Source: Turnera subulata (lineage: Eukaryota; Streptophyta; Magnoliopsida; Malpighiales; Passifloraceae). From it: DNA of 64,000 nt. This document shows, piece after piece, positions 43,609 to 55,637 of this stretch. Within the stretch, counting starts at the first letter, position 1, and every line of letters starts with the position of its first letter. The position numbers and the translations under genes are program-made. The notes beneath the pieces are model-generated. The model was given only the letters and a program-made list of their open reading frames with translations. It searched no databases and was not told the origin of the DNA. Location of the stretch: contig JAKUCV010000190.1 in assembly GCA_028386065.3 (NCBI GenBank), positions 168,957 to 232,956 of the forward strand, given 5' to 3'.

Positions 43609-45215
43609 TGTAACGACCCGGGTAAAATTTTTGTAAATTTTACCGAGTCATTTAACTTTTACAGTGGATAACAAAGTTTTACTGCTGTTAAGCAAGAATC
43701 ATCCGAGAGTTTTACCGGGAATAATCAAACTTCGAAACCGATCCTCGGTAATACGGATGCTCTAAAGTATTCTCCATCGACAACCGAGCCTCGGAAATTA
43801 ATTCCAAGAACTATCTCGGGTTACCGGGAATTTTATACAGCTATTCGAACCTCGGATTACAATTCCGAGACTTGAGCAACGCTCGGGAGAGTTAATTGGA
43901 TTTTCCGAGCCTAAGTTGTAATTTCGGAACCGAGACGAATTTCGGAAAGACGATTATGCCCCTGGGATATTTTGGAACACAAGAGAAGCATGAAGGGCAT
44001 GTAGGTCTTTTGCAGGATTAGATTTTTCCAGAATTGATAGATATTTTATTTTTTTTATTATTCTTTTCTTTTCTTTTTCCTTTTTCCTTCCACCTTCTTT
44101 TGTCCCCTGATTTTTTTTCTCCTGCCGGCCACTCCTCTTGTCTCCTTCTTTATTTTTCTTTTTCCTTATCTTCTTCTCCCCACATAATCATCTCCATCAA
44201 TTATTTCTTCCCTCAATCACTATCTCTTCCACATCCTTCCTCCTTCTTCCCCCTTCCTCCACTACCCCTGTCACCAAATCGCCGCCGCCGTCACAACCAT
44301 TCCTTCCCTCCTTTCCTGCGCCGACAGACCCGATACCATCTCTCCCCTGCCGCCTTCTCTCTCCGCTTCACCTCCTACCACCCGTCGCCGCCGCTGTAAG
44401 CTCCATCGCCGCCCTTGCCCTGTTTTCTCCTCCTCGTCAAAGCCGCCTAACGCCGCCTTCCACCACAGTTGCTGCTGTACGACGACGCTGCCGTCGCCCA
44501 ACCAAGCTCGAGTCATGGCTGTGAAGGCTCAATCCTTTCCTCTCCTTCGATCCGCCGCCTCGAAAGCACCAGCAGCCGACGCCGCCACGATCCACAGCGA
44601 CCGCGATCTCCTCCTCATGTCGTCGCCTCTTCGTCTCTGCTCGCCGCTCGCACCGCCGCCTTCTTCGCCGTGCCATCGCTGCAACACCGAGACGAGCTGA
44701 GCACGCCCGAGACGTGCCGCCTCCCACGATTCCGAGCTCTTCCTTCCCCTGTTCCCGTGTGCCCGTCCCCGTCTATGAGCCGTCGCCACCGTCAACGGGT
44801 GAGTTGTTTGAGGTTGAATGGTAAAATCATTTCTGCAACGACTTGAATAAATGGTTGTAGCCATGAGTTGTTGGTGGATTAAAATCTTGTAGGTAACGGC
44901 CATGGCAACGCAGTTCATGAATGGAGAAGACGATGCCTTAGGTAAGAAAACGACGCCGTCCTCAAGCTTGGGCAATTTTGAGTTACTTCATGGGCTTAGC
45001 ATCATCTGGGCCATTATTGCATGAAGGACAACTTGGAAATAATCTGGATTAATTTCAGTAATGGCTTGATAATTTGAGGGTTGTTCGGTTAGTAATTTGG
45101 GATTATATTGCACGGGTAGTATTGCTGTTAACAAGTATTTCGTATACCATGACTAACAATAATGGATTATATTATGGTTTAACAAGGCATAAAATCCGGA
45201 AAGAAACCGGTTGCT

Positions 45216-45251
<36 letters not shown>

Positions 45252-47118
45252 AATAAAAAAATAAAAAAATAAAATGAAATAAAATAAAATAGTAATTCTA
45301 TTTGCTGGATTGTTATATCAATTAGGTTTACCTTCCCAGAATGTGTTCCTATCAAAGATATATGATGGCCTATCATATAACACGAATTCGACCTAGTGCG
45401 GAAATCCAAAGGCCCACGACCAATGCCATATTGTTACCTTACCCGTTATATTATTAATTAACCACGTATATGAAATATCAGCTACATTTGTTACACATCA
45501 CCTTAGACAGCTATAGCGTATTACCGTTTGGCTAAAATAATATTTGGCTAAAATATGATTTGTTTATCATTTTTTTTAAAAGGCTATATATGAATTACCT
45601 TGTACAAGTATTTATAAGTATATATATGTATACATATATTATTTTATCACAAGCAACTATAGGGCCAGTATATCGACTTGGAGGTTACGGCTTTTAATCT
45701 AAAAAAAAAATCAAAGTATGACTAGTATATCGATTGGAAACATATAACGAGCTAATCTTCAATTAATTGGAAGGCTAATTTTATAGAAAAGGAAATTATG
45801 GAAATAATAAAAATGGATACGGAGTAAGACAAGTCGTCTAATAAACACTAAAACCGGCATCTTGCATGATCATTCTTGTTGTGCATTGTAATGATTTCTG
45901 TTGTTCTAAATATGGGGATAACGAGGCTTAATCGGATATCACTACCCTGGAGTATCAGGTGAGGATATAAACTTATAAACTTCGGTATGCTGCCCGTGAT
46001 ACCCCGGTTGTTTGTTTGTTTGATTGTTATTTATATGTTTTCTTGCCGTGCTTATCATGTTATTGCTGGTCACTGTTGTGTTTATTGTTATATGTTTGTT
46101 GACTACTGTGGTTGATTATTGAACTTTGTGACAATAATGTGAATATTGTGGTGTTCATACGAGATACGAGATATTTGAGTTATTAGTGGCAGTGACCCGA
46201 TAATGTAACATTGTGATTGGTTCCCCGGAAGAGCTGTGAGGCCGAGAGCCTGCCCGGGAAAGTGAGTATGATGAGTTACTGTTGGACAAGTGGAATAAGA
46301 AATAATAATAAACAGTGGTAATAACATCTAGACATCTAGGTTGTCACGTGACAGGTATTGGTACGGCCAGATGGTAGTCGCCCTGTGATTTGTGATATGT
46401 TAGGGAGGACTGCGTGGACTCCCGGCTGAGGACTGCGGGACTCAGTTGATTTGTTATAGGAAGGACTGCGGGACTTCCGCCGAGGGCTGCGGGACTCGGT
46501 TATTTGTGATATGATTTGTGATATTTATGGATTAACGGGGAGTACCCTGGGGTTAGCTGACCTGGCTACCAGGCACGGCCGATACTTATTACGTGACAGG
46601 GCCCTAATAATAAAATTGGTAAGTCCATCGTCAAGTGTCGGTGAGTTTATGAGACTAGCTGAGCCATGAGAAGTCTGACGTATAGTTAGTACAGGTAAGT
46701 TGATACCGATACTATGTTTGTGCTTGCTGTGCTTCTATTGTTTTCTGTGTTGGCTTGGGTGTATTTGCGGTTGTATGTATACTGCGGTTTATTTGTTTAT
46801 CGGTGAGACAGTGGTTGGTCTCACCCCTCACACAGTTCCTGCAGGTTAGGTTTGCATACCGGCGGCTGTGGCGTTACCTCAGACAAGACTCGGATCCAAT
46901 AGCATGCATTGTGTCTTGCATAAAATGTTACTGAATATCTAGAAATTGCTTCCGCTGTGCAAATATTGATGTCCCCATAAGGTGACGAGTTTGTGATTTT
47001 GATTATCTATTTATCTTATTATTAATATGTGTTCTTGCTTTTACGACATGTTGGCCACGTGGTGGTATTGTTTGCTATAATTACTGTTAGTTAGGTGAAT
47101 TTAGGTTAGGGTGTTTCA
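43609..47118 (+). repeat. 3' LTR of element B2
   Basis: TGTAACGACCCGGG to GGTGTTTCA, 3510 bp, almost identical to 37676-41169. Differences include scattered single bases in the GC-rich block and the microsatellite length. Confidence 0.9.
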
Positions 47119-47260
47119 AAAAATACACAAAAAGTGAGACTAACAGACAAGACTGAAAGGAAGAAAAGAAAAAAAAAAAACCTAAATGAAACACCGATAG
47201 GGGCTTACCGCCGAAAAGATCATCGGCGGCAGTCCCAAATTTGTAGATCTGGTTAGACTT

Positions 47261-48789
47261 TATTAAATATAACTAGTACAATATCCCGTGTGTCATACGA
47301 GAGTCAATAATGATGCGTTAATATTTATTAAGAGTGACAAATCAAATGAGGATATATTAAACAACAATTTCATCCAATTAAGAAAGATTAAATGATTTTT
47401 TCTCCACAGATAAAAAAATTAATTAGTTTAAAAAACATAGGATAGAAAAGAAAATGATTATGAAAATACAACAATAATACTCACTTATACGAAAACATAC
47501 AATTCAAAAGTACATTATTTTAAGATTTTGATTTAGATAAAACTATATTAGTGAGAGAGAGACTGCATGCATTCAGTAAAACTAATAAATCTTATTACTA
47601 TATTAAAAAAAGTAATTTGAATTAAAAAAAAGAACTTCAATATCACTATTTTTAAAAAGAGAGATAATTTTAAAGAGATTGTTTTGAAATGATAATTTGA
47701 ATAAAAAAAATTAAAGAAACCTCAAACAACCAAACATCTAACCCTTATTATTTATTACTCTTAAACAAGTAGCCATGAGCATTAGCATTTCCCTTTCTTG
47801 TATTTAGTTCATCCTACTTTTTCGTCTGGAATAGACTATACGACCTTTCATCGTCTTACTTTTGGACCAGCATGAGCTATACAGCCTCTCGTCACGTTAC
47901 CGTTATTTACTGTTGCATCCCCAACAGAATTGGGCCTTCGACTACAGTCTCTCTGGGCTTTACTTATTGCTTGCGGGGTATAACTCGATTGGGTTTTTAT
48001 TGGGCAGGTAGATGAGTGTTGGATCTGGAGGGACTTGTTCGATGTTTATGCGATCGTTTTGAGTATTGGCTTTAAATGGAGGCAGTCTGATCATTAGTTC
48101 TCACTAGCTCCGACATATCTGTTTTTTACATGCAAATTGCAGAGGCATGAATCTATTGGTCAAATGTCTACAGTGCCCTTCGTTTCGCTCTTCCCAGTTC
48201 TCTTCTCTTTTGTTTTTGTTTTTGTTTTTTTTTTTTTCGCTGTCTAGAATTCATATCCATATTTGCTGTTAATTCATCCAATGGCCAAAAAAATCACAAA
48301 GATGGCGTTGGTAACGAGCGTGCTTCTTTACATTGTACCATGATTATTTGGAAGAAATTTTAGATATCTTTAAAATGGACTTGGGAAACGGATTACAATT
48401 ATATTATTATTTTTTTAAGTTTTAATTAAAGTTAATTGTGGAGATTTTGTTAGCATTCTGCTTTTTTTCTAATAATCATGTTTCTCACAAATTTACAATG
48501 TTACATTACATCCAACAATCCGCTATAAGGTAAATCAAGTTACGACAGAATTAGGTAAATCAAGTTGCTCGTTTTCTTTTGAGGTTTAATTAGTGATCTG
48601 CAATCTGCATGCTTCCAATTATCCTATTTTATCTTGCTTATATTGCTATAATCACGTTTTCTTATGAGGTTTAATTAGTGATCTACCATCTACATGCTTC
48701 CAATTATCCTATTCAGGATATCCCGTATCATCGGTGTTTGTTCATAGATGGGGTCAGTGCTCTATTTCAAACAAAAAAATGGTTAACTT
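47261..48789. other. AT-rich non-coding DNA with a small tandem duplication
   Basis: No gene seen. About 62 bp around TTTAATTAGTGATCT (48575-48628) is repeated at 48660-48714 with a few changes. Confidence 0.4.
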
Positions 48790-48797
48790 ATTATTAC

Positions 48798-48984
48798 CAT
48801 TGTTATCAAACCCGGACCGGCCCGGGTGGTCGAACACGGTTAACCATGGCCCGGATGGGTCTCCGAGTTTCTTATCCCTTTGTTAATTTTTTTGTTGAAC
48901 CAAGGTTTGACTAGTATTTATCCACAAAAACTGCGACCCGGAGGCCCGAACGGTTCAACCTCCGATTCGGGTTTAATAACACTG
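48798..48984. mobile_element. hAT-type MITE, 187 bp
   Basis: The ends are CATTGTTATCAAACCCG and, reversed, CAGTGTTATTAAACCCG. They are bracketed by the perfect 8-bp duplication ATTATTAC (48790-48797 and 48985-48992). It has no coding capacity. Confidence 0.85.
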
Positions 48985-49240
48985 ATTATTACACATCATT
49001 GCTTGAGTAGTACTGCCCCAATCAACTCCCCATAAAAAGTTGCAAGTGATACAGTCAACATGCATATATGAACATGCTTTTTTGTTACTTTGCCCAGTAC
49101 CACTCAATCTGCCAAAAACATGGAAAGTCAAGGCCATCAATGAAATATAATGGTCGTCCATATTTCAAAATTAAAGTTTATATTGAACAAACAATCAATT
49201 TCATTCCGGGGCTAATCTTACGGTATTTACGTATAATAAT

Positions 49241-49579
49241 CAATGTAATTAAACCCGGCCCGCCATTGACGTTATAATGGTCGGGTTGCAGGTTTAGAGG
49301 TCTAACCGAGGTTCAACTAGGTCTGACCAGTATTAGAGTTTTTTAGAAATGGTCTAATAAAAAGTCTAACCATGGCCCGACTAAGATAATATTGTGAAAA
49401 TTTTGATTCATAACCTGGTAAAAACCGGAAACGGGTCACTAAACCTGGAAGATAAGGAGAACTCCTAATGACTCGGCCAGTTGTTTTGATGCTATAACTT
49501 GGAGGGGTAAAAAACCCAAATTTGTCTCCAGGTCATAATTACCCGGGTTCAACCGGCCGGGCCGAGTTTGACAACAATG
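49241..49579. mobile_element. Second, related MITE, about 340 bp
   Basis: Left end CAATGTAATTAAACCCGGCCC, right end reversed CATTGTTGTCAAACTCGGCCC, clearly the same family as 48798-48984. Flanking octamers (ATAATAAT and CTTATAAC) do not match well, so the duplication has decayed or the ends are slightly off. Confidence 0.6.
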
Positions 49580-49798
49580 CTTATAACAACCACTGTTCCG
49601 ATTTTTACAAGTTTTTGTAACTCACTGATAACGTGTCCATGTTTTGCACCTCCAATCAGAAAAAGAAAACTATAAATGAGAAGATGCATACCATTACCAC
49701 ATGGAAATGCTCCATTAAAATGGTCACCATGGTAGTTACAGGACCCTTATTTCTCAGACGAACCAGCTACTGTAGCGGGGGTCGGAAAAAGAAACAGC

Positions 49799-49805
49799 TA
49801 TAAAG
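49799..49805 (+). promoter_or_regulatory. Possible TATA box of the P450 remnant
   Basis: TATAAAG about 205 bp before the ATG at 50010, in a region that still looks like a 5' UTR and promoter (CT-rich from 49920). Weak evidence. Confidence 0.3.
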
Positions 49806-50009
49806 TGTACCACCCTAAACAGATGAGAGGCACCAAAACCAAATATCAACCACACCAATTTTGTCTCTGGCCGCAGAGACCACCAGAGTTGTTGTCTCTT
49901 TGATTTTTTCACTATTTTAACCAGACACCACATCCCCGTCCTCTCTTCTCCTCTGCTCTTCCTTTCTTCTTTATTGCCCGGAAACCTAACTAAACACTTT
50001 GCCAACCCA

Positions 50010-51410
50010 ATGGCTCTAGCATTAGGCAGCAGTGATCATCTGCTGCATATTCATCCTCCGGATGAGTGGCTTCAGAAATCACGGTGGAACCCATCCAACA
50101 AACTGGCCACTCGTGGGTATAACGAGCTCAAAGTTCTCTGACTTCCCAAAGGGCCGTGAATTCAAAGAAATATTGGAAATTTTGGGGGACGGGATTTTCA
50201 ATACCGACTCGGATATGTGGAAGAGCCAGCGGAAACTTGCTCAGGAGTTGATCAGCCATCGGCAGTTCTACACATTCCTGGTCAAGACCAGCAATGACAA
50301 GGTAGAACAGGGGCTGCTTCCAGTCCTGGAGCATGTGTCGCAGCGAGGCTTGGTCGTGGATTTGCAGGATGTATTCCAGAGATTCACTTTTGACGCAACA
50401 TGCTTGATTGTTACAGGGCACGACCCGGGGTGCTTATCCATAGGTTTCCCCGACGTGGCTTTTTCCAAGGCCGTGGATGACGTGGAGGAAGCCATCTTCT
50501 ATCGGCATATTGTGCCACAAACCATCTGGAAGCTGCAGAGGCGGCTGGGTATTGGGGAGGAGAAGAAATACAGAGAAGCATGGCAAACAATTGATCAGGT
50601 CGTAGGTCAAATTATTTCGGACAAGAAGGAAGAACTGTGCCAAAGAATAGAAAAAAAAGAATTAGGTGATGGACAGGGCATGGATCTTCTAACATCGTAT
50701 ATGATGGGAGAGGGGAATGAGATGGGATTGAAATCATACTCAGACGAGAAGTTTCTCCGAGACACCGTAATAGGCCTGATGCTCGCTGGCCGAGACCCAA
50801 AGGTTCGGCTCTCTCTTGGTTCTTCTGGCTTGTTTCAACATACCCCAATGTGGAAGAAAAGATTAGCGAAGAGTTAAAAGCAACCCTTCATGAGCCTGAA
50901 GCAAATGAAAGTGGAGGAGGCCCGGAATGGAGGCTGTTCGACGTGGAAGTGCTGAAAAGGCTGCCTTATCTTCACGGGGCACTCTGCGAATCTTTGAGGC
51001 TGTACCCACCACTTCCCTTCAATCACAAGTCTCCTTTGAAACCCTGCATCCTCCCTAGCGGCCACCGGGTCAATCCTAGAATGAGGATCTTTATGTCTGT
51101 GTATTCAATGGGAAGGATGACCTCTATATGGGGACATGATTGCTTGGAATTCAAGCCCGAAAGATGGATTACCGACGGTGGAGGGATCAAACACGAGCCT
51201 TCTTACAAGTTTTTTTCATTCAATGCAGGACCCAGGATTTGTATCGGCAAGGATATAGCTTTCCTTCAGATGAAGACAGTTGCGGCAGCCATCATCTACA
51301 ATTACCGGGTTCAACTTGTGGCTGGACAGACTATAACCCCTAGTCTTTCCATTATCCTTCACATGAAGCATGGCATGAAGGTTAAGATTTCCAGGAGATC
51401 AGCTTTTTAA
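50010..51410 (+). pseudogene. CYP96-type cytochrome P450, broken
   Basis: Intronless, as usual for CYP96A genes of the CYP86 clan, whose known members hydroxylate long alkanes or related chains on the ER. Visible landmarks: a membrane anchor (AAVIICCIFILR), the hinge PTNWPLVG, FPKGREF and LGDGIFNTDSDMWKSQRKLA, the I-helix AGRD, the K-helix ESLRLYPPLP, FKPERW, and the haem loop FNAGPRICIGKD with its Cys ligand. Three lesions: a frameshift about five codons after the ATG; loss of roughly 60-65 codons between PTNWPLVG and SSKFSDFPKG; a one-base loss directly after AGRD in the I-helix, where Thr-Thr is usual, so the frame ends at 50877 and resumes out of phase to 51410. It cannot make a working P450 as read. 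The subfamily call is by resemblance. Confidence 0.85.
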
Positions 51411-52297
51411 TCATATTATATATCTAATATATATATCACGTCATAATAGTTTACAGGATTTAATAAGTTCCCGAATGTGTGTGTGTGTTTGTTTCCAAAA
51501 GAAGAATTGTGTGGAAGCTGCATATGGGTGCGTGTTCAACTACGTTCACATGAGCTAGCTCTTGTCTTTTTCATTTTATCTACCGTGTTGCAGAACATTG
51601 AGCCCTGACGCTGTGTTTGTCATGGTAACTCTTTGAAATATTATTGATTCAATTTGCCTTATCATTTGGAGGTAATAAGGATGATCCACTGGGTTAGATA
51701 GCCAATCAAAGTTGGATTACGTACACTTTTTTTTAATGAAAAAGATCAATTCATTATGTAGCAAAGATCTTAGATCTATACAAAATATATATTCTTTTTG
51801 GTGGAAATATACAAAATATATATTGACTGAAGCGTCGACTACGGACATCTATCTATGCACATAAAAATTGATTTTTTTGCTATCAATCGCCTTCTCCATA
51901 CCATCAGAGTTGTCCACCAAATTTTCTTCCCAAAAACACCACAGTAGACTCTGAGCATTACAGAGGAATATGAAAATTGTGCTAGTACCTCTCTTACGAC
52001 AACAAAGAAAAGAGATCCTCACACCTCTTTGTGGAGAAGAACACAACCTATAGCATTTCTTCATGGAGTACATGAAATATAAATATCATTTTTCTTAAAT
52101 GTAATTATTTAGAAAAGATTCAAGAAGAAGAAGAAAGAGAGAGAGCGATTACATTAATAGCAGAACCTATTACTTAATGAAATGATATTATATGAAATAT
52201 ACCTATCACTGGAAACAAAGTCTTCTCCTTGATCGAATATTCCATCAAACCTACACCATGATTGACAAGTCAATTAAGTGTGATCAAGGCTTCATCC
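51411..52297. other. Spacer between P450 and BAHD remnants
   Basis: 3' flanks of two convergent genes, AT-rich, with a GT run near 51478-51490 and a GA run near 52120-52146. No gene seen. Confidence 0.4.
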
Positions 52298-52644
52298 CTA
52301 AGGTAAAACACTTGGGTTGAGGGTAGCAAACTCAAGGAATTCAGGATCACGTTCCAGTATATCCATTGTAGCTTCATCTATTATCATCCATGCGTCAAGA
52401 TCCTCTCCATTCTGTCCAATCTCTTTTAAGAAGGTGAGATTATTCAAAACTGGACCAACTCCTCCTAAGATACCAACCCATATAGGCTTTCCCCATCCAA
52501 ATTCAAAATCATTGAGGCCCATGTTAACCCAACTTGAGATGATAGACATTGCTGGTTGCATGGACAAAAGCTGTGGTACTTGGTCTGCCATCTCGGATGC
52601 AGCTTGATGCCTTTCTTCACCTTCGAAATTGCTCAAGAACTCGG

Positions 52645-52649
52645 CGTTG
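52645..52649. repeat. 5-bp target duplication CGTTG of the solo LTR
   Basis: CGTTG at 52645-52649 and at 53034-53038, immediately outside TGTTAG...TTAACA. Confidence 0.85.
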
Positions 52650-53033
52650 TGTTAGAATTGATCATATTGCAGAGCAGAACATTCTAGAGAGTTGTAGTAA
52701 AATATAGTTCTGGATAGTTCTTGTCTCTAGGTTGTTAACAGAGTTCTTTATGGACATAAAGTGTGTGTAACGTGTGCTCATTAATGTCCACTAATTGTTT
52801 TTATAAATATGCTATGTCTGTAACCGAAAACATTGAGTAGGAATGGATTAACTCTTTTAGTTTCATTTCCTTCTCCATATCTTTAGGATCATCCTTGATG
52901 ATCATCTTTTAGCTTTTGGTTTGAGTTTCCTAAACAAAACGAAACTCAATCTTTGGTGATCCATCTTTCGGTGCTTTGTTTCCTGTCTATCGAGAGACTC
53001 TTCTTTGATCTTTTGTTCTTTCAAAAATTAACA
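52650..53033 (+). repeat. Solo LTR inside the BAHD gene, 384 bp
   Basis: TGTTAGAATTGATC at the left and AAAAATTAACA at the right, with exact 5-bp duplication CGTTG on both sides. A TATA-like TTTATAAATATG lies at about 52800-52811, in plus orientation. Short LTRs beginning TGTTAGAATT are common in Copia elements. No internal region remains. Confidence 0.85.
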
Positions 53034-54046
53034 CGTTGACCTTTGCAATAGCTTCTCTGGTTAAGACAACCAAGCATCCAAATCCCACGCGATCTGTATC
53101 AGCGAGGTTACAAATTGCAGCTGCATAGGACAGAATATTCCCAATAGAATCTTTTGCCAAGGGAGGGACTGTTCTCTGCCTTACATTTACAGTGAGGCTT
53201 GACACAGAAAGTCTTGGAGAATCTGATATCTTTCTAGCAGCTGAAGACAAGGCTTTCCAAATGAAGGAGGAGACTGTTTCGACGCGAGACGGATTATCCA
53301 CACGTTCACTTCTTGCCTTTTGCCTTAGGGTAGCAATCGCCTTGGCGTAGAAACCGTATCTCTTAACAGAAAACTCTGTCTCGTAAGACCAAATCTTCAT
53401 CATCTTCGATGATATATCAGTTCGCATTGATGACTCTTCAATGGGAAGGAAACGCAATGGTCCCTGCAAAAGTCTAGGAATATGAATAGCCTTGGAGATG
53501 GGTACTGCACTGGTGTGATTGGCTGTCCAACATCTGAGGAAAGCAGTTGCACTAGATACATCAATAATGTCATGCATGAAGGATAAACCGAGTGCTATCC
53601 CGCCACACTTGAAAGCGTTGAGCTGTACAGCTACTTGAGGTCTTGTTTCTTTTTCTGATAAAAGGGTAAAATGGAGGGTATGGGAGGAACTGATTCAACT
53701 TGTTTATTTGAGGGTGTTGAAGAAAATCAGACAAAAGGATATTCACTTTGGTTTCTGTGAATGAAACACCCTCTTCATAGCTGTCTATGTATAAGTTGTC
53801 TTTTAGTCTCCCACTGAAGATATAGTATGTGGATAGAGTTTGTGAAAGTGATCTTTTAAGTTGAGCTGAAATTTCTGAAATGTTTGACTGTGTATCACTC
53901 ATTTGGTAGAAAAGGATGATCGGAAAACTAAAATTTTGGGGGCAAAGTTGGTCCAGAAGGGAGAGCTTGAATGGTTTTGGATGGGGGACATCCAGGGAAG
54001 AGGGCTTGATGATTTCTGTTGAAATGAATTCAACCTCCATATTCAA

Positions 54047-55637
54047 GACCTTAACTTGAAGCTAATTAACTAATACTTTGGAAGAGACTGTTTCAAACCA
54101 CTTGTACGTGTGGCTACTTGTATGATGGGAGATTGATGCTATTCACATATATATAGACAGGTCGGTCCCTAAGTACGTAGCCTCAGGAGTTTTGGGTTGT
54201 AATAGAAATATAAAACATCATTTTCCACTTGAGATATTGTATTAGCAAACTTATGATACTTAATTAGAAGTCAAAAATGGCGGGCCTGCAATACCCAGAT
54301 GCTCACTTGCATCTCCAGGGCCCGGATTCTGTGGAAGATATTAGTTGTAAACTATTGGATTTCTAGTCTCCTATTTGATCATGTACTCCGAAAAACTATT
54401 CCCCGCTCATCTATTCCTGCATTTTGATCTATTAATTTATGGGGCTCTCCCCTCATTTATTAGAATATTTAATTGTTTTCAAGTTTAAGTTAATTTCAGT
54501 ACATACTTCAGAAGAATGTGTCCTGTGTGTGCTCTTTGGTAGGCCAGCCCAATTTTAGCTTGAACTAGGCTAGGGGCCAGACTAATTCAAATTAAGAATC
54601 ATAAAAGTTGGTATCTACGGCCCTTAGTGTGTTGCATTTCCAAAAATTTAAGATCTCTTACTTAAATTAGAACAACTCAAACCAACTAATCTAACCCATC
54701 CGAAATTCTCCTTTTTATTTCTTTTTGCATCCGTATGCCTTTGAGCCTCTGAAATTATTTAATTTACACCACGATAATACCCGGTGGCGGTGCAGTGATA
54801 GTGATAATTTTGGCTAAAGGCCATATATAACCAAACAGGTAATGCTAATTAAGCACTCCAACAAGAGACCTTGCGACTAAGAAGCATCATTGATTCGACC
54901 CACACCACATACTTTATTGCATGGATGTGATGAACTGATGATCCTTCCGTTTTATCTTATTTTTCTCCTGAAGAGTAATTTCAGTTTCAACTTCATTCAA
55001 CCAAAAAAAAAACCAACTTCATTCAAAACCTGTATCATTTTGGTTATTGATGAAAATCTGATGACCTATAAATAAAAGGTAAGAAACCTTGCTTTCTTAC
55101 AACTTGACCAAAAACTCCTAGTTATATTGTAGCTTATTACTTCGACATTGACATAGGGGAGAAATATTTCTTTTTTTATAGAGAGTGTGTGTAGGAGAGA
55201 AATATTTCTGGAACAAAATCCTGGGCACTTTTGCTTAAAGAATTTTAGTCATCTTCTTACATTCGATACAGAATACAAAGACACTAAACTTTAATCATAA
55301 CGTATGGAACCAGCAACCTGCACTAGGTGGTGTGAGACAATGAAATTATATTCATATATTTTGAACGAATTTGTCAACTTAAACTACCACCAAGCATGTG
55401 ATGGCTATTTTATTACATCAATAATTATGATAGCAATTGAATCAGGATACAACCTAGCAAACCCGAAGCCTACTTATGGCTGTTTCACACTCTCGACTAT
55501 TCCAAAGGAAGAAGAATAAGAATAGAAATGTAGACCAAAAAAAAAAAAAGAAAGAAAGAAAATAAAAGGCACATTGCAAGCGCTTTGCATGCCATGACTT
55601 TTCATAGGTGTATATATAGGCTTCAATTCCGAAAATG
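54047..55637. other. BAHD promoter side and spacer to the SSL gene
   Basis: On the minus strand CTATATATATGTG at about 54156-54144 is a likely TATA box for the BAHD gene, about 100 bp before its ATG. The rest is AT-rich with no gene recognised; short frames (54890-55075, 55304-55519) have no motif. Confidence 0.4.

Larger units (their letters stand above)
37676..47118 (+). mobile_element. Non-autonomous LTR retrotransposon, element B2, antisense cargo, recent
   Basis: Two LTRs of about 3.5 kb (37676-41169 and 43609-47118) differ at few positions plus a TA/A-rich microsatellite near 39282-39345 and 45220-45290, so insertion was recent. The interior is only 2439 bp: primer-binding site at 41171, two genes on the minus strand, and purine tract at 43596-43608. 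It has no gag-pol. The interior matches element A (11211-18114), which lies in the opposite orientation with much more diverged LTRs. It must rely on proteins from another element. Confidence 0.9.
37273..47248 (-). mobile_element. Short non-LTR retroposon, about 530 bp, split by LTR element B2
   Basis: After removal of the LTR element the flanks join into about 530 bp bounded by the 12-bp duplication CTGGTTAGACTT. The left part has a 108-codon minus-strand frame (37290-37616) of unknown nature. The right part is GC-richer (CGCCGAAAAGATCATCGGCG). A duplication of this length fits LINE or SINE insertion; read on the minus strand the right part would be its 5' end. No pol III boxes or poly(A) tail are clear. 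Confidence 0.45.
52298..54046 (-). pseudogene. Vinorine-synthase-like BAHD acyltransferase, disrupted
   Basis: The minus-strand gene starts at 54046 or 54040 (MNMEVEFISTEIIKPSSLDV) and ends at 52298 (FLEFATLNPSVLP). BAHD enzymes move acyl groups from acyl-CoA to alcohols or amines in the cytosol. Landmarks: LDQLCPQNFSFPIILFYQM, YIFSGRLKDN, the catalytic HXXXD as HDIID at about 53574-53560, and the structural DFGWG motif as EFGWG at about 52504-52490. Two lesions: a one-base shift in a T-run near 53660, and a solo LTR (52650-53033) inserted after AKVN in the C-terminal half. Without the LTR the flanking frames meet in phase. Family members include vinorine synthase and many others, so the substrate cannot be inferred. 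No intron is evident. Confidence 0.85.

Noticed and set aside
50128..50848. Minus-strand frames across the P450
   Set aside because: Complement of the P450 coding sequence; no motif of their own.
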